From NCBI RefSeq assembly GCF_007923445.1, contig NZ_VOJI01000007.1, positions 160,399-224,398 on the forward strand: a DNA stretch of 64,000 nt, written 5' to 3'. The stretch comes from Puniceibacterium confluentis. Its GTDB lineage: Bacteria > Pseudomonadota > Alphaproteobacteria > Rhodobacterales > Rhodobacteraceae. The notes beneath the pieces were generated by a model that saw only the letters and a program-made list of their open reading frames with translations, was not told the origin of the DNA and made no database searches. The first letter of the stretch is position 1. Each line of letters opens with the position of its first letter. This document shows positions 45,003 to 54,043 of this stretch, one piece after another. The position numbers and the translations under genes are program-made.

Positions 45003-45030
45003 TCCGGACCCGGCGCTGACCGGGTCCGGA
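45003..45030. terminator. Bidirectional hairpin between convergent Prx5 and PCD genes
   Basis: TCCGGACCCGG, six-base loop CGCTGA and CCGGGTCCGGA form a perfect 11-bp stem. It lies 9 bases after the Prx5 stop and 42 bases past the PCD stop. No T-run follows on either strand, so it may need Rho or act as a 3'-end stabiliser. Confidence 0.6.
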
Positions 45031-45072
45031 AGCAACCGAAAGCCTTGGTGGATGGGTTGCCCGATGCGGGCG

Positions 45073-45363
45073 TCAAAGGGTGTCGAGCTTGCGGGCCATC
45101 TTGGCGTCGAGCGACGATACGCCGCCAACGTCGTGGGTCGTCAGGGTGACCTCGACCGTTTTGTAGACGTTGGACCATTCGGGATGGTGGTTCCATTTTT
45201 CCGCCCAGATCGCCGCGCGGGTCATCCAGCTGAACGCTTCGATGAAATTGTTGAACTCATAGGTCTTGTGGATCGCATCCCGTCCGTCGACCATTTTCCA
45301 GCCGCAATCGAACAGCGGTTGCAGGATGGTTTCACGGGCGGTGTCTGACAGCAGCTCAGTCAT
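45073..45363 (-). CDS. 4a-hydroxytetrahydrobiopterin dehydratase (PCD)
   Basis: A 96-residue pterin carbinolamine dehydratase: [24 protein letters not shown] carries the E-K-x2-H-H-P-x-W active-site pattern and [15 protein letters not shown] the helix. It dehydrates 4a-hydroxypterin after aromatic hydroxylation. No phenylalanine hydroxylase is adjacent. Its start overlaps the DUF482 gene stop by 4 bases, making it last in the RidA/GDPD/DUF482/PCD run. Confidence 0.93.
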   Translation of the reverse strand: MTELLSDTARETILQPLFDCGWKMVDGRDAIHKTYEFNNFIEAFSWMTRAAIWAEKWNHHPEWSNVYKTVEVTLTTHDVGGVSSLDAKMARKLDTL

Positions 45364-46559
45364 TGGCGTTCCTCTCTGTGCTCTTTCCTGAACGGCCCGT
45401 AGGACGTCAGGATTTCCATCTCTTCGTTCACCGCCGCGGCTTCGGCCTCAAGGTACCTCTCGACCGCCCGTGCGAAGCCTTTGTCGCTAATCCAGTGAAG
45501 CGAATGAGTCGGCACCGGCAGATAGCCGCGCGCCAGCTTGTGTTCGCCCTGTGCGCCGGCTTCGACACGGGCCAGCCCGTGAGCGATGGCAAAGTCGATG
45601 GCCTGATAATAGCACGCCTCGAAGTGCAGGCAGGGGTGATCTTCGACACATCCCCAGTAGCGGCCATATAGCGCCGTGCGACCGATGAAATTCAGCGCCC
45701 CGGCCACATGTTGCCCGTCCCGGGACGCCATGACCATCATCATGTCGTCACGCAGAGTTTCCTGAGCAATGTCAAAGAATTGGCGACTGAGATACGGGCT
45801 GCCCCACTTGCGCGCGCCGGTGTCCTGATAAAAAATCCAGAAGGCATCCCAGTGTTCCGGCTGGATCTGGTCGCCAGTGAAACACTGGATGGTGCCGCCA
45901 AAGTCCTGGGCCTTTTCGCGCTCCTTGCGGATGGTCTTGCGCTTGCGCGAGCTCAGAGAGGCAAGGAAATCGGAGAACGTCGCATAGCCGTCGTTGACCC
46001 AGTGGAACTGCTGTGTCCTGCGCGGCATCAGCCCCATGCTGGCACCGGCAATTGCCTCGGCTTCGGTGCAGAACGTGGCATGCAGTGAAGACAGGCCATT
46101 TTCCGAGGCCAGCTGGACAGCGCCCTGCAGCAGGGCGGACATGCCCATCGCTTCGAACCCCGGTCTGGTGAGAAACCGCCGTCCGGTGGCTGGCGTGAAC
46201 GGCACCGCGATCTGAAGTTTGGGGTAATACTGCCCACCGGCCCGTTCGTAAGCCTGCGCCCAGTTGTGATCGAAGATATATTCGCCCTGGCTGTGGCCCT
46301 TGGCATACAGCGGCGCAGCGGCGATGGTCATGCCATCCAGTTCGGCCACAAGATAGCGCGGATCCCACCCGGTGCCGGGACCGACGGAGCCCGACTCTTC
46401 CAGCGCCAGAAGAAAGCGGTGGGTGGTGAACGGATCCAGCGGCCGTCCCCCGTCGGCCGCTTCGGGACAGGCGCAGGCATCCCAGTCGGCGGCTTCGATC
46501 TGGCGCAGCGAGGTCAGGACGTTGATGGCGATGGTCTGGGCCGGGCTGTGCTCGGTCAT
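45360..46559 (-). CDS. GNAT-fold peptidogalycan-type protein (DUF482/COG3146)
   Basis: A 399-residue protein. Hallmarks of DUF482 are [64 protein letters not shown] and [36 protein letters not shown] (seen as separate short blocks). The fold is GNAT-like, related to FemAB acyltransferases, suggesting aminoacyl transfer to a cell-wall or lipid acceptor, but activity is not established. It is the third gene of its operon, with a 46-base gap after the GDPD gene. Confidence 0.82.
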   Translation of the reverse strand: MTEHSPAQTIAINVLTSLRQIEAADWDACACPEAADGGRPLDPFTTHRFLLALEESGSVGPGTGWDPRYLVAELDGMTIAAAPLYAKGHSQGEYIFDHNWAQAYERAGGQYYPKLQIAVPFTPATGRRFLTRPGFEAMGMSALLQGAVQLASENGLSSLHATFCTEAEAIAGASMGLMPRRTQQFHWVNDGYATFSDFLASLSSRKRKTIRKEREKAQDFGGTIQCFTGDQIQPEHWDAFWIFYQDTGARKWGSPYLSRQFFDIAQETLRDDMMMVMASRDGQHVAGALNFIGRTALYGRYWGCVEDHPCLHFEACYYQAIDFAIAHGLARVEAGAQGEHKLARGYLPVPTHSLHWISDKGFARAVERYLEAEAAAVNEEMEILTSYGPFRKEHREERQ

Positions 46560-46605
46560 GGGCGCCCCCTTGTTGACCCTGTATCTGTGCCTTTCCAGGC
46601 CAGCT

Positions 46606-47355
46606 TCAAGCGGTGTAGCCCTCGAAGGTTATATTGTCGGCGACTTTGCGCGCCGCGATTTCGGCAGGATGCGACCGGATGGTCCAGCACAGGATGGTGG
46701 CGCCGGTGGCCTTGAGCTCTGCAACCCGTGGGCGGTCAAGGTCGGCAGCCTCGTGACTGATGAAACAGGCGCCCACATCAGCGTAATCCGGAATGTCGCG
46801 CAACGCGTCGCGTCTGGGGGCAGGGACCGTCGGCCAGTCCTCGGCGTCAAAGGCGCAAGTGATGAGGCCGCGCGGCAGGTGCGGGGCCAGCGCCGCCATG
46901 CTGGTCATCGAATGCGGATTGAACGACATCACCGCAACCGGGCCGGAATAGCCGGCAAGGTCACGGGCTGCGGCCTGCTCGAGTGGGCCGACGCGAGGAC
47001 CCAGCGCACCGTCCTGATCTTTGATCTCGATCAGCAGGGGCACCTGACCTGCCACGATTTCCAGGACCTCTGCCAGAGTCGGAATGCCGTCCACGCCCCC
47101 GGTCAGCTGGATCTTGGCAAGCTCTGCGGCACTGTGTTGCCGTACCGGTCCCGTGGCCGCAGTCAGCCGCGACAGAGCGTAGTCATGAAACACCATCGCG
47201 ACGCCGTCTGCTGACAGCTGCAGGTCGATTTCGATGCCATAGCCCGCCGCCACGGCCCGCCGGACGGCAGCGCGCGAATTTTCGGGGGCACCCGAGCCGT
47301 GCAGGGCACGGTGCGCGATGGCCCGGGTCAGAAAGGCAGCGGGCAGGGCGGTCAT
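46606..47355 (-). CDS. Glycerophosphodiester phosphodiesterase family protein
   Basis: A 249-residue TIM-barrel enzyme that hydrolyses deacylated phospholipids to sn-glycerol-3-phosphate. The catalytic HR at the start (AIAHRALHGSGAPENS) and E-I-D segment (GYGIEIDLQLSADG), followed by MVFHDYALSRLT, carry the GDPD residues. It lacks a signal peptide, so it is the cytoplasmic UgpQ type. Overlap with the RidA gene is 4 bases, and a 46-base gap separates it from the DUF482 gene. Confidence 0.9.
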   Translation of the reverse strand: MTALPAAFLTRAIAHRALHGSGAPENSRAAVRRAVAAGYGIEIDLQLSADGVAMVFHDYALSRLTAATGPVRQHSAAELAKIQLTGGVDGIPTLAEVLEIVAGQVPLLIEIKDQDGALGPRVGPLEQAAARDLAGYSGPVAVMSFNPHSMTSMAALAPHLPRGLITCAFDAEDWPTVPAPRRDALRDIPDYADVGACFISHEAADLDRPRVAELKATGATILCWTIRSHPAEIAARKVADNITFEGYTA

Positions 47356-47816
47356 TCGATTTCGAAGATACCTTCGATTTCCACGGCGACCCCCAGCGGC
47401 AGCGCGGCTGCAGAGACAGCCGAGCGGGCGTGGCGGCCTGCATCCCCCAGGATCTCGACAAAGGTGTCCGACGCGCCATTGATCACCTTGGGTTGGTCGG
47501 TAAATTCAGCGGTGGAATTGACGAAACCGGTCAGTTTGACCACCCGCTTGAGCCGGGTCAGGTCGCCGTCCAGTGCTGCCTTGGCCTGCGCCAGCAAGCT
47601 CAGCGCGCAGGATCTGGCTGCCGCTGCGCCTTCTTCGACGGACATGCCCGCGCCCAGCTTGCCAGTGATCAGTCCGTCGGGGCCGTTCGATATCTGACCC
47701 GAGACATAAAGCGTGTTGCCGCTGCGCACGAAGGGCACGTAATTGGCGGCCGGCGCAGGGGCTGCGGGCAGAGTGAGGCCAAGCTCGGCAAGGCGGTCTT
47801 CGATCGGATTGGTCAT
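47352..47816 (-). CDS. RidA family protein (enamine/imine deaminase type)
   Basis: A 154-residue YjgF/RidA-like protein of the longer YoaB-type with NPIEDRLAELGLTLPAAPAPAANYVPFVRSG at the start and LYVSGQISNGPDG (YVSGQ is the RidA signature). Late PKVINGASDTFVEILGDAGRHARSAVSAAALPLGVAVEIE (in shorter blocks) is also typical. The Arg that positions the substrate in active RidA is likely R126 in GRHARS. First gene of its operon. Confidence 0.87.
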   Translation of the reverse strand: MTNPIEDRLAELGLTLPAAPAPAANYVPFVRSGNTLYVSGQISNGPDGLITGKLGAGMSVEEGAAAARSCALSLLAQAKAALDGDLTRLKRVVKLTGFVNSTAEFTDQPKVINGASDTFVEILGDAGRHARSAVSAAALPLGVAVEIEGIFEIE

Positions 47817-47956
47817 GTCGGGCCTTTCTGAGGTCAGGTTTGCCCGCAGGCTAGGCGAGCCGTGCGGGATTGAAAAGCCCGGTCTCGGATCGCCACAGGA
47901 GTCACGGCGGCGAGAGGCCCAAATTCCCCGCCGCCGCCTGTGATCCCTGCAGGCTG

Positions 47957-49261
47957 TCAGCTTTCGCGGAAAGCCTTGGCAAAGTAGTCGGTGAACGGTT
48001 TCACCAGATAGGCCAGCGGCGTGCGGTCCGCCGTGCGGATGAACGCCTCGACCGGCATGCCCGGGATCAGCGTGCTGCCTTCGGGCAGGCGGTCGATCTC
48101 TCCTTCGGACAGCACGATTTCGGCGCGGTAATAGCTGACCTGAGAGCCTTCGTCCTGAAACGCATCCGCCGAGATCTGCACCACCCGCCCGAAGAGTTCC
48201 GGGGTCTGACGCTGGTTCAGCGCCGGAAACCGCAACGAGACGGTCTGGTCGGTGAACAGCTGGTCGATGTGAATGGGCAGGACCTGGGCGGCGATGACCA
48301 GAGGCCGGTCCTGCGGCACGATGTACATCACCGGATCCGCCGGACGGATCACGGAACGCGGGGCATAGACCCGCAGGCCGTAGATCACCCCGGACACCGG
48401 CGCGGTGATCACCATGCGGTCCAGCCTTTCCAGCAGGGCGCGGCGCTGTTCGGCCAGTTCACGTTCGCGGAATTGCGAATCGCGCAGCGTGGTGATCGCC
48501 TCTTCGCGCCTCTGGGTGTCGAGTTGCAGAATTTGAATGTCGATCTCGGTGCTGCGGCCCTGCGCCTGCGCCTTCTGCGCTGTCAGTTCGCCCACGGTTC
48601 CCGAAAGCCGCGCCTCTTCGCGCTGCAGGTTGAGCACGCGGCTGGCCTGGGCAAGCCCGCGGTCCAGCAGCGACTGCTGATCCGCCAGTTCCTGCTGAAT
48701 GAGTTCGCTCTGCCGCAGCAGCGCCGATTGCTGGGCGTCGATGCCGATGATCTGGTCGGCGATCTGGTCGCGGCGCTTGGACAGCTGTTCGATCTCACGG
48801 TTGATCGAATCGCGCCGGGCCGAGAACAGGTTGCGCTGGCCTTCGACCAGTTCCGCGACTTCGGCGTCGTCAGCGGCGCGGGCCAGCACCAGGGCGTCAA
48901 AGGTCACCGAATCGCGCCCGTCGCGCTCTGCCTGCAGTCGGGCGCGCCGGGCCGCCAGTTCGAAATACTGGCCTTCGACAATGGTCAGGTCCGACTGAAT
49001 GCGGCTGGGATCCAGGCGAATAAGCGGCGCACCGGCGTCCACGGTGTCGCCTTCGTCCACCAGAATTTCGGCGACCACACCGCCGTCAGGATGCTGCACC
49101 ACCTGGCGGTTCTGGTCGACCTCGATCTGCCCCGAGGCGATGATGGCCCCGGAAATGTTCGTCGTTGCCGCCCATGTGCCGAATCCGCCCACCAGCACCA
49201 CCAGCGACAGCAGACCCAGCAGCATCGGGGTGCGGAGCGGGAAATCCTTGGCCGTACTCAT
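47957..49261 (-). CDS. Type I secretion periplasmic adaptor (HlyD/membrane-fusion protein)
   Basis: A 434-residue adaptor. One N-terminal membrane helix (LLGLLSLVVLVGGFGTWAATT), a lipoyl-type half (ASGQIEVDQNRQVVQHPDGG), a long coiled coil (about 90-265, with QRDEIADQIIGIDAQQSALL-like heptads), then the second lipoyl half and beta-barrel (ITAPVSGVIYGLRVYAP). It spans the periplasm linking the ABC exporter to an outer-membrane TolC. Its start overlaps the ABC gene stop by 4 bases. No TolC gene or RTX-type substrate lies in the window. Confidence 0.92.
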   Translation of the reverse strand: MSTAKDFPLRTPMLLGLLSLVVLVGGFGTWAATTNISGAIIASGQIEVDQNRQVVQHPDGGVVAEILVDEGDTVDAGAPLIRLDPSRIQSDLTIVEGQYFELAARRARLQAERDGRDSVTFDALVLARAADDAEVAELVEGQRNLFSARRDSINREIEQLSKRRDQIADQIIGIDAQQSALLRQSELIQQELADQQSLLDRGLAQASRVLNLQREEARLSGTVGELTAQKAQAQGRSTEIDIQILQLDTQRREEAITTLRDSQFRERELAEQRRALLERLDRMVITAPVSGVIYGLRVYAPRSVIRPADPVMYIVPQDRPLVIAAQVLPIHIDQLFTDQTVSLRFPALNQRQTPELFGRVVQISADAFQDEGSQVSYYRAEIVLSEGEIDRLPEGSTLIPGMPVEAFIRTADRTPLAYLVKPFTDYFAKAFRES

Positions 49262-50991
49262 CGCACACCTCCCGGGCCGACGGCCTTGGCAATTTGCTGG
49301 TGATTCTGCACCATTTGTTTCAGGACCTCATCCTTGGGGCCAAAGGCCGCGCGGCTGCCGCCTTCGAGCATCAGCAGCATATCGCATTCTTTGATCGCGG
49401 CCGGGCGGTGCGCCATGATCAGCACCGATTTTCCTTCGGATTTCATCACGCGGATTGCCTGGTTGACCGCTTCGGAGCCTTCGTTGTCCAGGTTCGAATT
49501 CGGTTCGTCCAGCACCAGGATCATCGGGTTGCCATACATGGCGCGGGCCAGGCCGATGCGCTGCATCTGCCCGCCGGACAGCCGGCCGCCGGTCGAGGAA
49601 ACCCGGGTGTCATAGCCATCCGGCAACCTGAGAATCATCTCGTGGGCCGCCGCTTTCTTGGCGGCCTCGACGACCTTGGCCGCGTCCGGGGCCGATGACA
49701 GGCGGGCGATATTCTCGGCAATCGTGCCGTCGAACAGGGTCACGCGCTGCGGCAGATAGCCGATATAGCGGCCCAGAACGTCGGTGCCGTACTGGTCAAT
49801 CGAGGCACCGTCGAGGCGGATCTTGCCGCCAGCAGGGCGCCAGACGCCGGTCAGCGCCCGGGCGAGGGTCGATTTTCCGGCACCCGACGACCCGATGACG
49901 CCAACAGCCTGACCAGGGTGCACGGTAAAGCTGAGCAGTCGCAACGAGGCCTGTTGTTCCCCCGGCGGCACGATCGTCAGTTGCATGATGTCAAGCTTGG
50001 CCTGCGGCACCGGCAGGTCGGTGCGCGGCGTTTCGGGGGGCACTTCGCTCAGCAGACGCGCGAGGTTCTCCCAGCCCTTGCGAGCCCTCTCGATCACTGC
50101 CCACTGGCCGATGGCAAGCTCGATCGGGGCCAGTGCCCGGCCCATCAGGATCGACCCGGCGATCATCGCCCCCGGGGTCAGTTCATTCTGCAGCACCAGA
50201 TAGGCGCCAAGACCCAGCATGGCCGACTGTAGCAGCAGGCGCAGGGTGCGCGTCAGCGTCGAGAAGCTGCCGAGCAGGTCGGCCGAGGCAATCTGGCCCT
50301 TGAGCGAGGCGTCGCGTGCCGTCTGCCAGCGGCGGAAAGCGTCGCCGCGCATCCCCATCGCCTGCACCATTTCTGATTCGCCGCGAATCTGGTCCGAAAT
50401 TTTCTCCGACTGGAACGTCGCCGTATTGGATTTCAGCGACGGGTTGCGGGTCACGAACTGGTTCACCAGGGCGATGGCAATCAGGGTGCCGCCGCCCGCC
50501 AGGGCGAGGTAGCCGAGCCAGGGGTGGAACAGCATGATCCCGAACAAGAAAAACGGCGTCCAGGGCATGTCGAACAAGGCCATGAGCACCGGCGAAGACA
50601 TCAGCCGCTGCACCGATTCAAGGTCGCGCAGACCGGTTGCGGACAGCTCGTCCGGCTGAGTCGACGCGCGGCGCACCACGGCATCGAACACCCGCAGATC
50701 CAGCCGCGACTGGAATCGCGCGGCGACCCGGCCCATCACGCGGCCGCGCACATAGTCCAGCATCCCCATCATGCCGTAGAGGAACACCACCAGCAGCGAC
50801 AGCGCGATCAGCGTTGCCTCGGACCGCGACCCAAGCACGCGGTCATAGACCTGCAACATGTACAGAGGGCCGGTAAGCATCAGAAGATTAACGAAAAAAC
50901 TGAAGATGCCGACGAACCAGTAATAGGGTCGGCTTTCACGCCGCGCGGCGCGCAGTTCATCCCGTCCCAAGTCTTTGCGGTTTGGTGTCAT
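49258..50991 (-). CDS. Type I secretion system permease/ATPase (PrtD-type)
   Basis: A 577-residue exporter half-transporter with a six-helix TM domain (residues 25-300; hydrophobic runs such as LMLTGPLYMLQVYDRV and ALSLLVVFLYGMMGML) and an ATPase: Walker A GSSGAGKSTLARAL, signature LSGGQMQRIGLARAM, Walker B MILVLDEPNSNLD, H-loop MAHRP. No peptidase C39 domain, so it is the PrtD/RsaD type exporting C-terminal-signal proteins. It is translationally coupled to the HlyD-type gene. Confidence 0.93.
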   Translation of the reverse strand: MTPNRKDLGRDELRAARRESRPYYWFVGIFSFFVNLLMLTGPLYMLQVYDRVLGSRSEATLIALSLLVVFLYGMMGMLDYVRGRVMGRVAARFQSRLDLRVFDAVVRRASTQPDELSATGLRDLESVQRLMSSPVLMALFDMPWTPFFLFGIMLFHPWLGYLALAGGGTLIAIALVNQFVTRNPSLKSNTATFQSEKISDQIRGESEMVQAMGMRGDAFRRWQTARDASLKGQIASADLLGSFSTLTRTLRLLLQSAMLGLGAYLVLQNELTPGAMIAGSILMGRALAPIELAIGQWAVIERARKGWENLARLLSEVPPETPRTDLPVPQAKLDIMQLTIVPPGEQQASLRLLSFTVHPGQAVGVIGSSGAGKSTLARALTGVWRPAGGKIRLDGASIDQYGTDVLGRYIGYLPQRVTLFDGTIAENIARLSSAPDAAKVVEAAKKAAAHEMILRLPDGYDTRVSSTGGRLSGGQMQRIGLARAMYGNPMILVLDEPNSNLDNEGSEAVNQAIRVMKSEGKSVLIMAHRPAAIKECDMLLMLEGGSRAAFGPKDEVLKQMVQNHQQIAKAVGPGGVR

Positions 50992-51197
50992 ATGTGAGTT
51001 CGCGCCCCTTGAATGCGGAAGGCAGTTAGTATTTTCCCAATTTGTCGCGAGCGAAAGAGCATATCAGCGACCTGTAACAAATCGTTTGTGGGCCAAGTCT
51101 CGCAGCAGGTGCGGACCTGGCTTTGGAAGTCCTCCCGGATCAGTCTCCGGGAAGGACCGGCAGAGGTTCCCTGCCAAGGCGGCACGGCCAGTGCCGG

Positions 51198-53414
51198 TCA
51201 GTTGCCCCCAAGGATGTCGCGCAGCAACTGGTTGACGAAACTCTCAACCGGATCGGGCTTGCGCTGGCGTTGTTGCGGCTGTTGCTTCTGTTGCTGGCGC
51301 GGCTGTGCCTGCTGTTGTTGCTGCGGTTGCGCCACAACCTGCGGCGCGGGGCGTTCGGGAACGATCATCGGCAGCGGCTTCGGCTCGATCCCCTGGTTGA
51401 CCCGTACCATGACTTCGCGCCAGATGTCAGCCGGCAGACCGCCGCCGGTCACGCCGGTCAACGGGGTGTTGTCGTCGTTGCCCATCCAGACACCGGCTAC
51501 ATAGTCGGCGGTGAAGCCCACGAACCAGGCATCCCGCGCCGCCTGAGTGGTGCCGGTCTTGCCGGCGGCTTCGCGGCCATCCAGTTGCGCGCGTCGGCCC
51601 GTGCCTTCGGAAATGACCTTTTCCATCATGTAGATCAGCTCTTTGGCGGCTTTTTCGTTGATCACGCGTTCTCCGATGCCGCCGCCGGTGCCAATCATCG
51701 GATCGGGGTCGCCCATGATCCTCAATTCGATCAGCCCGTAGGGGCGCACGGACGAGCCGCCATTCAGAATGCCGGCATAGGCGCCCGTCATTTCCAGCAA
51801 GGATGCCTCGGAGGTGCCGAGCGCCATGGCCGGGGTATCGGACATTTCCGAGCGGATGCCGAACTGGTCGGCCACCTTCTGCACCAGATCGCGCCCCACC
51901 GATTCCGAGATCTTGACCGCCGGAATGTTCAGCGATTCCTTCAGCGCCTCGGTCAGGGTCACGCGGCCCTTGAACTTGTTGGTGTAGTTCTTGGGGCACC
52001 ACTCCCCGGACCCCGGAATGTTCATGCAGAACGGTTCGTCGATCACTGTATCGAACGGACCGTACCCGAGTTCGAGGGCAGCGGCGTAGATGAAAGGTTT
52101 GAACGAAGATCCGGTCTGCCGCTTGGCCTGGGTTGCGCGGTTGAAGACGCCGGAGACCCCGGTCTTGCGGCCACCGACCATGGCCCGTACCGCGCCGTCT
52201 GCGGACATGACCACAATCGCGGCCTGTGCCTTGGATCCGTCGCGCACCTTTTCGTCAAAGATCACATTCATCGCGTCTTCGGCGGCACGTTGCAGGCGCT
52301 GATCCAGCGTGGTGCGGATCTCGACATCCTGACGGGATTCGACCGATGCAAAGTCCGGGATCGTGTCCATCACCCAGTCGGCGAAATAGCCACCGGCCCG
52401 CGCTTCGGCGGCCTCGGAAAGCACAGCGGGATTAGCCCGTGCTTCGTCGGCCTGGGCCTTCGTGATGTAACCCTGATCCTGCATCAGTCCCAGCACGGTC
52501 GACGCGCGTTCCCGCGACCGGTCGAGATCCGAGGTCGGGGCAAGCGAGGAGGGCGCGGTCAGCAGCCCGGCGATCATCGCGGATTCCGCAGCATTGAGCG
52601 CGGCGGCAGGTTTCGAGAAATAGCGCTGCGCCGCGGCTTCGGCGCCATAGGCACCGCCTCCGAGATAGGCGCGGTTCAGATAGATCGACAGAATGTCTTT
52701 CTTGCTGAACTTGATTTCCATTGCCAGCGCGTAAAGTGCTTCCTTGGCCTTGCGTACCAGTGATCCCTGGCGGCAATCGGCAACATATTCCGCCTCGTTC
52801 TTCCAGTCGGTCGGCACATATTCGACACCCAGACACAAGAGCTTGGCCGTCTGCTGCGATATGGTCGAGCCGCCGTGGCCCTGCAACGGGCCGCGGCCTT
52901 CACGCAGGTTGATCCGGATTGCCGAGGCGATACCGATAGGGTCGACCCCGGGGTGCAGGAAGAACCGGCGGTCTTCGGTCGCGATCACGGCATCGCGGAG
53001 ATATGGGGAAACGCTGTCCGCAGTGACGGTGCCGCCGAACTGGTCACCGCGCCAGGCAAAGACCTTGCCGTCGCGGTCATGCAGCGTGACCGATCCCTGC
53101 GCCCGGCCATCCAGCAGGTGCTGGAGATCTGGCACGGTCTGATAGGTATAGGCGATCGCCAGAGCCAGAACGATGGCGACCACCGCCGTGACACGCCAAA
53201 GGATGCGCCAGATCAGCCCGAAGACGAATCCGAAGATTCCCAGAACGAACGCCACAACCGGATTGCGCGCCCGACGCGGCGCGGCTGCCTTGCGGCGCGA
53301 CGTTGTCGTCTTCTTGGGCTTCGCAGCCGCGGCCGGGGTCTTGGCTGGCGTCTTTTTCCCGGGATAGCGGCGGTCAGCAACGAGACGCCCCTTACCCCGA
53401 CCTGAATCACTCAT
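51198..53414 (-). CDS. mrcA: Penicillin-binding protein 1A (bifunctional glycosyltransferase/transpeptidase)
   Basis: A 738-residue class A PBP that polymerises and crosslinks peptidoglycan. A Lys/Ala-rich cytoplasmic tail (1-60) is followed by a TM helix (FVLGIFGFVFGLIWRILW). GT51 motifs: EDRRFFLHPGVDPIGI and HGGSTISQQTAKLL. Transpeptidase motifs: TGSSFKPF (S-x-x-K), KESLNIP (S-x-N) and GKTGTT. The C-terminal tail (about 690-725) is extremely Gln-rich and ends RDILGGN. ATG 53414 starts the conserved Lys-rich tail; the longer frame to 53561 reaches the glnK promoter. The S-x-N and K-T-G distances are normal. Confidence 0.93.
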   Translation of the reverse strand: MSDSGRGKGRLVADRRYPGKKTPAKTPAAAAKPKKTTTSRRKAAAPRRARNPVVAFVLGIFGFVFGLIWRILWRVTAVVAIVLALAIAYTYQTVPDLQHLLDGRAQGSVTLHDRDGKVFAWRGDQFGGTVTADSVSPYLRDAVIATEDRRFFLHPGVDPIGIASAIRINLREGRGPLQGHGGSTISQQTAKLLCLGVEYVPTDWKNEAEYVADCRQGSLVRKAKEALYALAMEIKFSKKDILSIYLNRAYLGGGAYGAEAAAQRYFSKPAAALNAAESAMIAGLLTAPSSLAPTSDLDRSRERASTVLGLMQDQGYITKAQADEARANPAVLSEAAEARAGGYFADWVMDTIPDFASVESRQDVEIRTTLDQRLQRAAEDAMNVIFDEKVRDGSKAQAAIVVMSADGAVRAMVGGRKTGVSGVFNRATQAKRQTGSSFKPFIYAAALELGYGPFDTVIDEPFCMNIPGSGEWCPKNYTNKFKGRVTLTEALKESLNIPAVKISESVGRDLVQKVADQFGIRSEMSDTPAMALGTSEASLLEMTGAYAGILNGGSSVRPYGLIELRIMGDPDPMIGTGGGIGERVINEKAAKELIYMMEKVISEGTGRRAQLDGREAAGKTGTTQAARDAWFVGFTADYVAGVWMGNDDNTPLTGVTGGGLPADIWREVMVRVNQGIEPKPLPMIVPERPAPQVVAQPQQQQQAQPRQQQKQQPQQRQRKPDPVESFVNQLLRDILGGN

Positions 53415-53531
53415 GTTCTCTGCCTGACTACTGCGCTTTTCGGGCAATCTACCCGCTTTGACATGGGATGTGGACCGATACTGCAGCCGGTCAAAGGTTT
53501 TTATTGCGCCCAAAAAGCAGGCGCAAATCAT

Positions 53532-53554
53532 AATTTGTGCAAAATTTGTGCAAA
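53532..53554. repeat. Tandem 11-bp repeats AATTTGTGCAA upstream of glnK
   Basis: AATTTGTGCAAA starts at 53532 and again at 53543, with a decayed third copy (AATTCGCAC) from 53553. The 11-base period is one helical turn, so proteins bound to each copy would face the same side. The array lies between the divergent PBP1A and glnK starts (53414 and 53670). Confidence 0.65.
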
Positions 53555-53669
53555 TTCGCACCCCCGGTGGTCGGAAAACCAGCGTTGAGGTCTTTCAAAA
53601 CGCGTGCGCAAACCTCTTTCTGCTGGTGCACATAGCAGGCCCCGACCTGCCAAACCGAAAGGGACCAAG

Positions 53670-54008
53670 GTGAAACTCATCATTGCGACGATCAAGCCGT
53701 TCAAGCTGGAGGAGGTTCGCGAGGCGCTGACCGCCATCGGTGTTCGCGGCATGATGGTGACAGAAATCAAGGGCTTCGGCTCGCAATCGGGACACACAGA
53801 GATCTATCGCGGCGCGGAATACGCGGTGAATTTCGTACCGAAAATCAAGCTTGAGATCGTCGTGGCTGCCGCAATGGCGGACCAGGTGCTCGAGACGATC
53901 GCGAAAACGGCACAGACCGGCAAGATCGGCGACGGCAAGATTTTCGTGCTGGACGTGTTGCAGGCCGTGCGCGTGCGCACCGGCGAGACCAACGCAGACG
54001 CGCTCTGA
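53670..54008 (+). CDS. glnK: Nitrogen regulatory protein P-II (GlnK type)
   Basis: A 112-residue PII signal protein. It starts VKLIIATIKPFKLEEVREAL (GTG codon at 53670, with AAAGGGA ending five to six bases upstream) and has the T-loop GHTEIYRGAEYAVNF, including the uridylylation tyrosine Y51. The C-terminal GDGKIFVLDVLQAVRVRTGE binds ATP/2-oxoglutarate. It is followed 35 bases later by amtB, so it should sequester the ammonium channel when nitrogen is sufficient. This is the conserved glnK-amtB arrangement. Confidence 0.96.
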   Translation: MKLIIATIKPFKLEEVREALTAIGVRGMMVTEIKGFGSQSGHTEIYRGAEYAVNFVPKIKLEIVVAAAMADQVLETIAKTAQTGKIGDGKIFVLDVLQAVRVRTGETNADAL

Positions 54009-54043
54009 TAACGCGGCGACGAGAGACAAAGGGAAACGGACGA

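Noticed and set aside
51270-51350. CAG/CAA-rich repeat as a non-coding microsatellite
   Set aside because: It encodes the Gln-rich C-terminal tail of PBP1A in frame.
53624-53630. TGGTGCA half-site as an NtrC operator before glnK
   Set aside because: The matching half (TGCACCA) is not at a standard spacing; only TGCGCAA 12 bases away.
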